Shown: positions 56,948-64,000 of the stretch, piece after piece
How positions within the stretch are numbered: the stretch's first letter is position 1
Layout: each line of letters begins with the position of its first letter
Origin: Sphingomonas panacisoli
GTDB taxonomy: Bacteria > Pseudomonadota > Alphaproteobacteria > Sphingomonadales > Sphingomonadaceae
Direction: 5' to 3'
NCBI RefSeq assembly: GCF_007859635.1
Contig: NZ_CP042306.1
Location: 1,364,001-1,428,000 of the forward strand
DNA: 64,000 nt
The notes under the pieces: generated by a model
The model's input: the letters and a program-made list of their open reading frames with translations, nothing else
Database searches by the model: none
What the model was told of the DNA's origin: nothing
Made by a program: the position numbers and the translations under genes

Positions 56948-58435
56948 ATGGACGAAGTGATGGACGCGCCGACCTCTTCCAATCCCCAGCATCGCGGTAA
57001 TCGGCGCGACCTGACCGTCGGTCCGATCGGCTCAACCCTGCTCGCGTTTGCGCTGCCGACGCTCGCGTCGAACATCCTGCAGTCGCTCAACGGCTCGATC
57101 AACTCGATCTGGGTCGGGCGCTTCCTGGGCGAGGGCGCGCTCGCTGCGACGAGCAATGCCAACATCATCATGTTCCTGATGTTCAGCGCCGTGTTCGGGT
57201 TCGGCATGGCGGCGACGATCCTGATCGGGCAGTCGGTTGGGCGGGGCGATATCGAAGGTGCGCGGCGCGCGTTCGGATCGGCGGTCGGACTGGTGGTCGG
57301 CGGCGCGGTGGTGATCGCCGTGATCGGGTGGCTGTTCTCGCCACAGATCCTGCGGCTGCTCGCGACACCCGGCGAGGCGCAGAACATGGCGCGCGACTAT
57401 CTGCGCGTGATCTTCCTCGGTCTGCCGTTCTCGATGCTCGGCGTGCTGATCCAGATGAGCCTGCGGGGAACCGGCGATTCGCTGACGCCGCTCTGGTTCA
57501 TGGCGCTGTCGGTGGTGATCGACAGCACCTTCAACCCGCTACTGATCGACGGGATCGGGCCGTTCCCGAAGATGGGCATCGCGGGGTCGGCGACCGCGAC
57601 GTTGCTCGCGGGGATCGTGTCGTCGGCGGGGCTGCTGATCTACGTCTACGCGCGCGACTTGCCGATCCGGCTGCGCGGGGCGGAGGTGCGCTACCTGATC
57701 CCCGAAGGCGCGCTGGTGAAAACGATCCTGGCCAAGGGTCTGCCGATGGGCGCCCAGATGCTGGTCATGTCGACGGCAGGACTGACCATGATGGGGCTGG
57801 TCAACCGGCTCGGCGTGGATACCGCCGCGGCCTACGCCGTGTCGCAGCAGCTCTGGACCTATATCCAGATGCCCGCGATGGCGATTGGAGTCGCGGTGTC
57901 GAGCATGGCGGCGCAGAATATCGGCGCGGGTAAGTGGGACCGCGTCGGCGCGATCACGCGGTCGGGGCTGATCTACAACACCATCATCGTGCTGGTCGTG
58001 ATCACGGCGATCATCCTGTTCGACCGCCCGATCATGGCGCTGTTCGTCGGCGCGGAGAGTCCGGCGATCCCGATCGCGCGCCACATTCAGTTGATCTCGT
58101 CCTGGACCTTCGTGATGTTCGGCGCGACGATGGTATTGTTTTCCACCGTCCGCGCGAACGGCGCGACGGTGCCGCCGCTCGTCATTCTGGCGATCGCTTT
58201 CTATCCCATCCGCCTGGGCTTCGCGATCGAGGGGCAGAAGTGGCTCGGGGCCGATGCGCTGTGGTGGGCGTTTCCGCTGGGGTCGATCGTGTCGCTCACA
58301 CTGGCGGCGCTCTATTATCGCTATGGACGGTGGCGCGAACAAGTGCTGGTCGTCCCGCCCGAGCATCCGAGCGAACCGGAAGAGCACACCCATGCCGACG
58401 GCGAACCCGCGGGGCGCTTGCACCCGACGGGGTGA
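56948..58435 (+). CDS. MATE family efflux transporter
   Basis: 495 residues, 12 hydrophobic helices in two MatE halves: TLLAFALPTLASNILQSLNG-type start, FGFGMAATILIGQSVGRGDI, MSLRGTGDSLTPLWFMALSV; second half MGAQMLVMSTAGLTMMGLVN, AAQNIGAGKWDRVGAI. Exchanges Na+ or H+ for cationic drugs or metabolites. The His/Glu-rich C-terminal tail is cytoplasmic. Confidence 0.92.
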   Translation: MDEVMDAPTSSNPQHRGNRRDLTVGPIGSTLLAFALPTLASNILQSLNGSINSIWVGRFLGEGALAATSNANIIMFLMFSAVFGFGMAATILIGQSVGRGDIEGARRAFGSAVGLVVGGAVVIAVIGWLFSPQILRLLATPGEAQNMARDYLRVIFLGLPFSMLGVLIQMSLRGTGDSLTPLWFMALSVVIDSTFNPLLIDGIGPFPKMGIAGSATATLLAGIVSSAGLLIYVYARDLPIRLRGAEVRYLIPEGALVKTILAKGLPMGAQMLVMSTAGLTMMGLVNRLGVDTAAAYAVSQQLWTYIQMPAMAIGVAVSSMAAQNIGAGKWDRVGAITRSGLIYNTIIVLVVITAIILFDRPIMALFVGAESPAIPIARHIQLISSWTFVMFGATMVLFSTVRANGATVPPLVILAIAFYPIRLGFAIEGQKWLGADALWWAFPLGSIVSLTLAALYYRYGRWREQVLVVPPEHPSEPEEHTHADGEPAGRLHPTG

Positions 58436-58453
58436 GGGGGCATTTGGCGCTGC

Positions 58454-59443
58454 ATGAGCCAATACCCCGCGCTTCGCCTCCGCCGCACCCGCGCTTCGGC
58501 CTGGAGCCGGCGGATGCACGCCGAAACCGTGCTGACCCCCGCTGACCTGATCTGGCCGCTATTCATCGCCGAGGGGGAGGGGGTCGAGGAACCGATCGCC
58601 AGCCTGCCCGGCGTGTCGCGCTGGTCGGTCGATGGCATCGTCGCCCGGGCGAAGGAAGCGCGCGATCTCGGCATTCCGTGCGTCGCGCTGTTCCCCAACA
58701 CCCAGGCCGATCGCCGCAGCGAAGGCGGCGAGGAAGCGCTCAACCCCGACAATCTGATGTGCCGGGCGATCCGGGCACTCAAGGACGCGGTGCCGGAGGT
58801 CGGCGTGCTGACCGACGTTGCGCTCGATCCCTACACCAGCCACGGGCATGACGGACTGCTCGACGAGGGCGGCTATGTGCTCAACGACGAGACGGCGGAA
58901 GTGCTGGTCGGCCAGGCGCTCAACCAGGCTGCGGCGGGGGCGGACATCATCGCGCCGAGCGACATGATGGATGGCCGGGTCGGGCTGATCCGCGACGCGC
59001 TGGAGGCCGAGGGACACGTCAACGTCCAGATCATGTCGTACGCCGCGAAATACGCCAGCGGCTTTTACGGTCCGTTCCGCGACGCGGTCGGCTCACGCGG
59101 GCTGCTGAAGGGTGACAAGAAGACCTATCAGATGGACTCGGCCAATGCCGAGGAAGCACTACGCGAAGTCGCGCTCGACCTCGAAGAGGGCGCCGACAGC
59201 GTGATGGTCAAGCCGGGCTTGCCCTATCTCGACATCATCCTGCGCGTGAAATCGGAGTTCCAGGTACCGGTGTTCGCGTACCAGGTGTCGGGCGAGTATG
59301 CGATGATTGAGGCGGCGGTCGCAGCCGGCGCAGCGGAACGCGATGCGGTGGTGCTGGAAACGCTGATGGCGTTCAAACGCGCGGGATGTTCGGGTGTGCT
59401 GACGTATCACGCGCTCCACGCGGCGAAGTTGTTGGCCAAATGA
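58454..59443 (+). CDS. hemB: Delta-aminolevulinic acid dehydratase (porphobilinogen synthase)
   Basis: 329 residues. Joins two 5-aminolevulinate to porphobilinogen in heme synthesis. Active-site lysines in MSYAAKYASGFYGPFRDAV and SVMVKPGLPYLDIIL; VALDPYTSHGHDGLL has Asp/Thr/Ser in place of the zinc cysteines, i.e. the Mg-dependent type, as in Pseudomonas and other alphaproteobacteria. Its stop overlaps a GNAT gene (ATGA). Confidence 0.97.
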   Translation: MSQYPALRLRRTRASAWSRRMHAETVLTPADLIWPLFIAEGEGVEEPIASLPGVSRWSVDGIVARAKEARDLGIPCVALFPNTQADRRSEGGEEALNPDNLMCRAIRALKDAVPEVGVLTDVALDPYTSHGHDGLLDEGGYVLNDETAEVLVGQALNQAAAGADIIAPSDMMDGRVGLIRDALEAEGHVNVQIMSYAAKYASGFYGPFRDAVGSRGLLKGDKKTYQMDSANAEEALREVALDLEEGADSVMVKPGLPYLDIILRVKSEFQVPVFAYQVSGEYAMIEAAVAAGAAERDAVVLETLMAFKRAGCSGVLTYHALHAAKLLAK

Positions 59444-59970
59444 TCGAGACCGCAAGGCTGATCCTCCGCCCCTGGCGCGAGGATGATCGCGGCGCATTCG
59501 CGGCGATCATCAACACGCCCGCGATGATGGCCGATTTCGGTGGCGTGAAGGATCGGGCCGGGATCGATCGGCTGTTCGACAAGCGCATCGACGATCAGGC
59601 TCGCAACGGGCACAGTTTTTGGGCCGTCGAACTGCATAGCGGGGAGATCGTCGGCAGTGTCGGCATCCGGGTAGCGCATGACTATCCCGGCTTGCCGGTA
59701 GAGGGAATGCGCGAACTCGGCTGGCGGATCGCCGAGGCGCATTGGGGCACGGGGCTGGCGCACGAGGCGGCCAAGGCGGCGATCAACTGGGGCTGGGCCA
59801 ATATCGACACGCCGTTCCTCGCCGCTTGGACTACCGCCGGCAATACGCGGTCATGGGGGCTGATGGAGCGCCTCGGCATGACGCGGCGCGTCGATCTCGA
59901 CTGCCGCGACCCCGACGGCAGCTGCCCCGATGATAATTTGATCGTCTATACGATGGATCGGCCGCAATGA
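59440..59970 (+). CDS. GNAT N-acetyltransferase, tandem copy 1
   Basis: 176 residues from ATG 59440 (overlaps hemB stop). RimJ/RimL-type GNAT: MIETARLILRPWREDDRGAF, SFWAVELHSGEIVGSVGIRV, ELGWRIAEAHWGTGLAHEAA (acetyl-CoA loop), then WTTAGNTRSWGLMERLGM. The acceptor could be a protein N-terminus or a small molecule. First of three homologous genes in a row. Confidence 0.88.
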   Translation: MIETARLILRPWREDDRGAFAAIINTPAMMADFGGVKDRAGIDRLFDKRIDDQARNGHSFWAVELHSGEIVGSVGIRVAHDYPGLPVEGMRELGWRIAEAHWGTGLAHEAAKAAINWGWANIDTPFLAAWTTAGNTRSWGLMERLGMTRRVDLDCRDPDGSCPDDNLIVYTMDRPQ

Positions 59971-60500
59971 TCGAGACCGACCGCCTCATCCTTCGCCCGT
60001 GGCGCGAGGACGACAAGGCGCCGTTCAACGACATCATCAATACGCCGCCGATGATGGAGCATTTCGGCGGCGTCCGTCCGCGTGCCGATATCGATGCGCT
60101 GGTCGACCGGCTGATGGCGTCGCAGGAACGCGACGGCCACACGATGTGGGCGGTCGATCATAAGGCCGATGGCGTAATGGCGGGCGTGTGTGGGGTGCGG
60201 TTGAGCGGTTATCCCGACACCGGCGTATCGGACGAGCTCGAGATCGGGTGGCGTATCGCGCAACCCTATTGGGGCCAGGGCATCGCGTGCGAGGCGGCCG
60301 AGGCGAGCGTCGCCTGGGGTTGGGCCAATACCGACCGGCCGCGGATCGCCGCTTGGACCAATGCCGCGAACAGCAGGTCCTGGGGTCTGATGCTGCGGCT
60401 CGGCATGGAGCGACGCGAGGAGCTCGATTTCGACCATCCGCTGTACGAAGTCGGCGATCCGACGGGGCGGATGATCGTCTACACGATCGATCGGCCGTGA
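59967..60500 (+). CDS. GNAT N-acetyltransferase, tandem copy 2
   Basis: 177 residues from ATG 59967, overlapping copy 1 by ATGA. MIETDRLILRPWREDDKAPF, DELEIGWRIAQPYWGQGIAC (acetyl-CoA loop) and WTNAANSRSWGLMLRLGMER align with copy 1 and indicate tandem duplication. Conserved Glu/Asp residues differ at the substrate side, so specificity probably differs. Confidence 0.88.
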   Translation: MIETDRLILRPWREDDKAPFNDIINTPPMMEHFGGVRPRADIDALVDRLMASQERDGHTMWAVDHKADGVMAGVCGVRLSGYPDTGVSDELEIGWRIAQPYWGQGIACEAAEASVAWGWANTDRPRIAAWTNAANSRSWGLMLRLGMERREELDFDHPLYEVGDPTGRMIVYTIDRP

Positions 60501-61048
60501 TCGAAACTGAGCGGCTGATCCTGCGCGGCTGGCGCGATGACGACGTCGCGCCGTTCCTTGCGATGGGCAACGACGCGGAGGTGATGCGCTACCTCGGGCC
60601 CCCGATGACGCGTGCGGACGCGGAATCGGTGCGCGACCGGATGAATGCGTTGCTCGCCGACCAGGGCTATTGTTTCTGGGCTCTCGAGCGAAAGGCCGAC
60701 GGCGCCTTTCTGGGCTTTTGCGGTATCAAGCCCGGCCCCGAAGGGACCCCGATCGCCGGCGAATTGGAAATCGGCTGGCGGCTGCGGCGCGACGCATGGG
60801 GGCACGGCTATGCACGAGAGGCGGCGGTGGCGAGCTTGGACTGGGCTTGGGGAAATACCTCAACGCCGCAGGTGGCGGCGATGACCGTCCTTGCCAACAC
60901 TCAAAGCTGGGGACTGATGGAACGGCTAGGGATGCAGCGCGATCACGGCGCGGGTTTCGATCATCCGGCGATTTCGGACGACAGCCCGCTTAAGCGACAC
61001 ATTCTCTACCGCATCGTGCGGCCTATTTCTCGCCCAGTTGCGCCTTGA
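60497..61048 (+). CDS. GNAT N-acetyltransferase, tandem copy 3
   Basis: 183 residues from GTG 60497, overlapping copy 2 by GTGA. VIETERLILRGWRDDDVAPF, ELEIGWRLRRDAWGHGYARE and LANTQSWGLMERLGMQRD match copies 1 and 2. It is the most diverged copy and its 3' end overlaps the opposite-strand lipoprotein gene by 26 bases. Confidence 0.85.
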   Translation: MIETERLILRGWRDDDVAPFLAMGNDAEVMRYLGPPMTRADAESVRDRMNALLADQGYCFWALERKADGAFLGFCGIKPGPEGTPIAGELEIGWRLRRDAWGHGYAREAAVASLDWAWGNTSTPQVAAMTVLANTQSWGLMERLGMQRDHGAGFDHPAISDDSPLKRHILYRIVRPISRPVAP

Positions 61049-61517
61049 TCGCTGCGATCTTTTCGATTTCGCCATCCACTTGGGCCTGCGCCTTGGCCCG
61101 CAATTCGTCGAGCGCGGGGTAGGGCGGCTGGTTCGCCTCGCCGCGGTCGGTGATCAGTTTCTCGAAGTCGGTGACCATCCCCAGCGTGTCGCCGCGCAAG
61201 CCTTCGAGCTCGGCGAGCAAACTTTGCGCGGCTAGCCACTGGTCGCTACCGGTGGCCTGTGCCCCGCGCGCCTTGGCCGCTGCATCGGCCTTCGCCGCTG
61301 TAGCTACGAAGTCGGCGTCGATCTGCGCCAGCTTGCTCCGCATCGTCGCCAGTTGCGCGTCAAGCGCGGCGTCGGGCGTCGCTTCCGGTACCGGCGCCAC
61401 CGTTTCCGCTTCCGATCGCGATTCGATCGGGCGTAGCGCCAGCGACGGATATTTGTCGGTCGACTGCGCGCAACCGGCGGCAAGCAGGATGAGCGGAAGC
61501 ACGGCGGAACGTTTCAT
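61023..61517 (-). CDS. Hypothetical coiled-coil lipoprotein
   Basis: 164 residues from ATG 61517. Lipobox LAAGC (MKRSAVLPLILLAAGCAQST), then an Ala/Asp-rich helical body (LDAQLATMRSKLAQIDADFV, AQSLLAELEGLRGDTLGMVT) with no recognised domain. Convergent with the GNAT array. Confidence 0.7.
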   Translation of the reverse strand: MKRSAVLPLILLAAGCAQSTDKYPSLALRPIESRSEAETVAPVPEATPDAALDAQLATMRSKLAQIDADFVATAAKADAAAKARGAQATGSDQWLAAQSLLAELEGLRGDTLGMVTDFEKLITDRGEANQPPYPALDELRAKAQAQVDGEIEKIAAIKAQLGEK

Positions 61518-61601
61518 GACGTCCGATCTAGGCGGCGACACAGCGGCACGCAACGCACTTGCGCTCCCCGAACGACCTCTCTAAGGGACGCCCTCCAATG
61601 C

Positions 61602-61678
61602 GCGCCCGTAGCTCAGCTGGATAGAGCATCAGACTACGAATCTGAGGGTCGGACGTTCGAATCGTTCCGGGCGCGCCA
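61602..61678 (+). tRNA. tRNA-Arg (ACG anticodon)
   Basis: Acceptor GCGCCCG pairs with CGGGCGC; discriminator G and encoded CCA at 61676-61678. D-arm GCTCAGCTGGATAGAGC, anticodon stem TCAGA/TCTGA with loop CTACGAA (ACG), T-arm GGACGTTCGAATCGTTC. ACG is read as ICG after TadA deamination and decodes CGN codons. Confidence 0.96.
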
Positions 61679-61682
61679 ATGA

Positions 61683-61717
61683 AAGCCCCGCCGGTCACAC
61701 CGACCGGCGGGGCTTTT
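61683..61717 (+). terminator. Rho-independent terminator after tRNA-Arg
   Basis: Arms AAGCCCCGCCGGTC and GACCGGCGGGGCTT around ACACC, with TTTTGTTTT following. Perfect stem; the A-rich left side also allows action on the opposite strand. Confidence 0.9.
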
Positions 61718-61894
61718 GTTTTGCGTCGGGAACATGACGCGGCTGCCCAATTTGGGCGAAAATGCGGCAAAGCGTGCATTTTATCCTATCAAAAGGATGG
61801 GGATTACGGCATAGCGCTCCGCGGCACACGGATCGGTGTCGCGACGCATGGTGCAGAGCGGGGGTGCCGAACCGGAAGCCACGGAGTGAAGTAT

Positions 61895-62092
61895 ATGAAG
61901 AAGCTCGTTATTCTGTCGCTGATCGCGCCGGCCGTTCTCGGCCTCGCCGCTTGCGGTGGCCCGAAGGTCGACAACACGACCGTCAGCAACGACACCATCA
62001 CCAACATCGACGACACCAACCTGTCGGTCGACGACAACGCGACCGTGCTGAACGACACCGTTCCGGCCGACAACGTCGCCAACGCAAACTGA
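61895..62092 (+). CDS. Small Asn/Asp-rich lipoprotein
   Basis: 65 residues from ATG 61895 (ribosome site GGAGTGAAG). Signal MKKLVILSLIAPAVLGLAAC with lipobox Cys20, then an Asn/Asp/Thr repeat-like tail (VDNTTVSNDTITNIDDTNLS...). Unstructured acidic surface lipoprotein of unknown role; a good terminator follows. Confidence 0.75.
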   Translation: MKKLVILSLIAPAVLGLAACGGPKVDNTTVSNDTITNIDDTNLSVDDNATVLNDTVPADNVANAN

Positions 62093-62122
62093 TCCGACGG
62101 CGCTTCGGCGCTGACGATTAGC

Positions 62123-62160
62123 GGGCCGCGGCACCCACGGGTGGCGCGGCCCTTTGCTTT
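62123..62160 (+). terminator. Rho-independent terminator after the small lipoprotein
   Basis: Outer stem GGGCCGCG/CGCGGCCC and inner CACCC/GGGTG, followed by TTTGCTTTT. Confidence 0.85.
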
Positions 62161-62178
62161 TCTGGTACCGCATTGGCG

Positions 62179-62862
62179 ATGCAGGACGACGACAAGAAGC
62201 TCGCGGCCGAAGCGGCGGTAGCGGAAATCGCCGACGGCATGCGTGTCGGTCTAGGCAGCGGCTCGACGGTCGCGTTCGCCATCGCCGCAGTCGGGCGAAG
62301 GTTGGCGGAGTGGCCGTCCGCAACGTTCTTTTCGACCTCGCAGCGAACGACCAACGCGGCGCGCGCCGCTGGCATCCCGATCGCTCGGTTTGCCGATCAG
62401 ACCGAGCTCGACTTGGTGATCGACGGCGTCGATGAGATCGATCCGCAATTCCGCGCGATCAAGGGCGGGGGCGGGGCGATGCTCCGCGAGAAGATCCTGG
62501 CCAGTGCGGCGCGGCGCATGGTCGCGATCGCCGACGGCACGAAGCGTGTTGCGACGCTCGGCACCGCGCCGGTGCCGGTCGAAATACTGCCGTTCGCGCG
62601 CAGTTTCGTCGCCGTCCGCACCACGGCGCTGGGCGCCGACCCGGTCTTGCGGATGACCGTCGCGGGCAAGGAATTCCGCACCAATCAGGGCAATCTGATC
62701 CTCGACTGCCATTTCGGCCCCATTGCCGACCCCGCACGACTCGCGATCGACCTCCAGGCGATCCCCGGCGCGCTAGGCCACGGCCTGTTCCTGACGGAGA
62801 TCGCCGCCGCGTACATCGCCGCCGACGGCATCGTTACGAAAATGGAACGTGCGGGCGTGTGA
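62179..62862 (+). CDS. rpiA: Ribose-5-phosphate isomerase A
   Basis: 227 residues from ATG 62179; a TTG two codons upstream is an alternative. GLGSGSTVAFAI (phosphate loop), LVIDGVDEIDPQFRAIKGGG with catalytic Asp, and GAMLREKILASAARRMV (KGGGG, Lys/Glu of the active site) are all intact. Interconverts ribose 5-phosphate and ribulose 5-phosphate. The next gene, tkt, uses its product, so the two form a pentose-phosphate pair. Confidence 0.95.
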   Translation: MQDDDKKLAAEAAVAEIADGMRVGLGSGSTVAFAIAAVGRRLAEWPSATFFSTSQRTTNAARAAGIPIARFADQTELDLVIDGVDEIDPQFRAIKGGGGAMLREKILASAARRMVAIADGTKRVATLGTAPVPVEILPFARSFVAVRTTALGADPVLRMTVAGKEFRTNQGNLILDCHFGPIADPARLAIDLQAIPGALGHGLFLTEIAAAYIAADGIVTKMERAGV

Positions 62863-62947
62863 CGGCTGGAACCGTCCGGCGACGCGCCATATAGGGGCCG
62901 CAACCTCCGCGCCATGACGGCGTTATGCAGGCGAAGCGGGAGCTACC

Positions 62948-64000
62948 ATGTCCGATACCGAAACCACCACCCGCGACGTCGATCATCTGAAAGAGGACGG
63001 ATCGATCGAGCGCCTGACGATCGATACGATCCGCACGCTGTCGATGGACGCGGTGCAGAAAGCCAATTCCGGCCACCCCGGCACGCCGATGGCGATGGCA
63101 CCGGTGGGCTATACGTTGTGGTCGCAATTCCTGCGCTACGATCCGTCCAAGCCCGACTGGCCCAACCGCGACCGCTTCGTGCTGTCGGTCGGACATGCGT
63201 CGATGTTGCTCTATTCGTTGCTGCATCTGGCCGGCGTCGAGGAAATCGATCGCAACGGCAGGAAGACCGGCAAGGAAGCGGTCAGCCTGCAGGACATCGA
63301 AGATTTCCGCCAGATCGGGTCAAAGACGCCCGGGCATCCCGAATACCGCCACACCACCGGGGTCGAGACCACGACGGGCCCGCTGGGCCAGGGTTGCGGC
63401 AATTCCGTGGGCATGGCGATCGCCGAGCGCTGGCTCGCCGCGCGCTACAATAAGCCCGACCACACATTGTTCGATCACGACGTCTACGCGCTGGCGGGCG
63501 ACGGCGATTTGATGGAGGGCGTCAGCCAGGAAGCGGCGAGCCTCGCGGGGCATCTGCGCCTGTCGAACCTGTGCTGGATCTACGACAGCAATCACATCAC
63601 GATCGAGGGCAAGACCAGCCTGACCTTCGACGAAGATGTCGGCAAGCGCTTCGAGGGCTATGGCTGGAACGTCATCCACGTCGACGACGCCAACGATTGC
63701 GACGCTCTGGCCCAGGCGTTCGCAGCGTTCCGCAAGACCGACGACCGGCCGACGCTGATCATTGTCCATTCGATCATCGGTTACGGCAGCCCGATTGCCG
63801 GCACGTCGAAGGCGCACAGCGACGCGATGGGCGAAGCGGTGATCGCGGAGACCAAGCGCGCTTATGGCTGGCCCGAGGACAAGAGCTTCTACGTTCCCGA
63901 CGGCGTTGTAGAGCATTTCAATGGTTGCGTCGCTGATCGCGGCCGTCCGGCGCGCGAGGCGTGGGAGGCGACGCTCGCGAGTTATCGCACCGCGCATCCC
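62948..64000 (+). CDS. tkt: Transketolase (5' part, runs off the window)
   Basis: 351 residues to the window end, of about 650 expected. [20 protein letters not shown] and [20 protein letters not shown] contain the substrate- and TPP-binding His residues; [20 protein letters not shown]; the TPP motif [20 protein letters not shown] ending in [10 protein letters not shown]. Transfers two-carbon units between ketose and aldose phosphates. The C-terminal pyrimidine and regulatory domains are outside the window. Confidence 0.95.
   Translation, partial: MSDTETTTRDVDHLKEDGSIERLTIDTIRTLSMDAVQKANSGHPGTPMAMAPVGYTLWSQFLRYDPSKPDWPNRDRFVLSVGHASMLLYSLLHLAGVEEIDRNGRKTGKEAVSLQDIEDFRQIGSKTPGHPEYRHTTGVETTTGPLGQGCGNSVGMAIAERWLAARYNKPDHTLFDHDVYALAGDGDLMEGVSQEAASLAGHLRLSNLCWIYDSNHITIEGKTSLTFDEDVGKRFEGYGWNVIHVDDANDCDALAQAFAAFRKTDDRPTLIIVHSIIGYGSPIAGTSKAHSDAMGEAVIAETKRAYGWPEDKSFYVPDGVVEHFNGCVADRGRPAREAWEATLASYRTAHP

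Overview
The window is high-GC chromosomal DNA from an alphaproteobacterium, most probably a Sphingomonas or close relative in the Sphingomonadaceae. The evidence is the PEPxxWA-type sorting tails, a DUF2497/PopZ-like protein a few genes upstream of valS, a DUF4170 protein, TTAA-N7-TTAA (CtrA-type) boxes, and overall protein similarity as I recognise it. Most of the window is housekeeping sequence: rpoD-dnaG, carA-carB, greA, eno, ftsB-like, uvrD, valS, hemB, rpiA, tkt (cut by the window end), tRNA-Cys(GCA) and tRNA-Arg(ACG). There is no rRNA, CRISPR array, complete insertion sequence or prophage.

Layout. 1-7.8 kb: a partial TPR-sulfotransferase (minus), two tandem secreted zinc metalloproteases with PEPxxWA tails (plus), then dnaG-rpoD (minus). 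7.8-17.3 kb: a DUF559 nuclease gene bracketed by inverted GC-rich palindromes, a YqeY-like gene, carA, a small foreign-looking islet containing a decayed copy of the carA 3' end, carB, greA, a rhomboid protease, and a cluster of YqjD/YqjE-like envelope proteins. 17.5-28.8 kb: enolase, FtsB-like, a DUF885 lipoprotein, a flavin-dependent halogenase translationally coupled to an MFS exporter, a GH92 mannosidase, and small envelope genes. 28.9-34.8 kb: a GFA protein, a HipA-like kinase plus HIRAN-domain partner attached by a GTGA overlap to the end of uvrD, and a cell-wall hydrolase. 35-45.5 kb: TetR-HlyD-MFS-OprM efflux operon, an intergenic region with two CtrA-type boxes and a 17-codon ORF, then EAL, histidine-kinase and receiver genes. 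45.5-64 kb: aldo/keto reductase, tRNA-Cys, Pcm-TolC-PopZ-like genes, secreted peptidase and cell-wall proteins, valS, MATE, hemB followed by three overlapping GNAT genes, small lipoproteins, tRNA-Arg, rpiA and tkt.

Sequence quality. At least four conserved genes (sulfotransferase, dnaG, the EmrB-like MFS gene and the aldo/keto reductase) carry single frame breaks. Three of these lie in or next to G/C runs, which looks more like assembly indel error than gene decay. Their coordinates are given for the repaired reading frames.

Most interesting points: the split HipA kinase/HIRAN pair downstream of uvrD, the carA-tail duplication inside carAB, the DUF559 gene framed by inverted palindromes, the recurrent CtrA-type boxes, and a 17-residue ORF with a strong ribosome-binding site followed by a long stem-loop.
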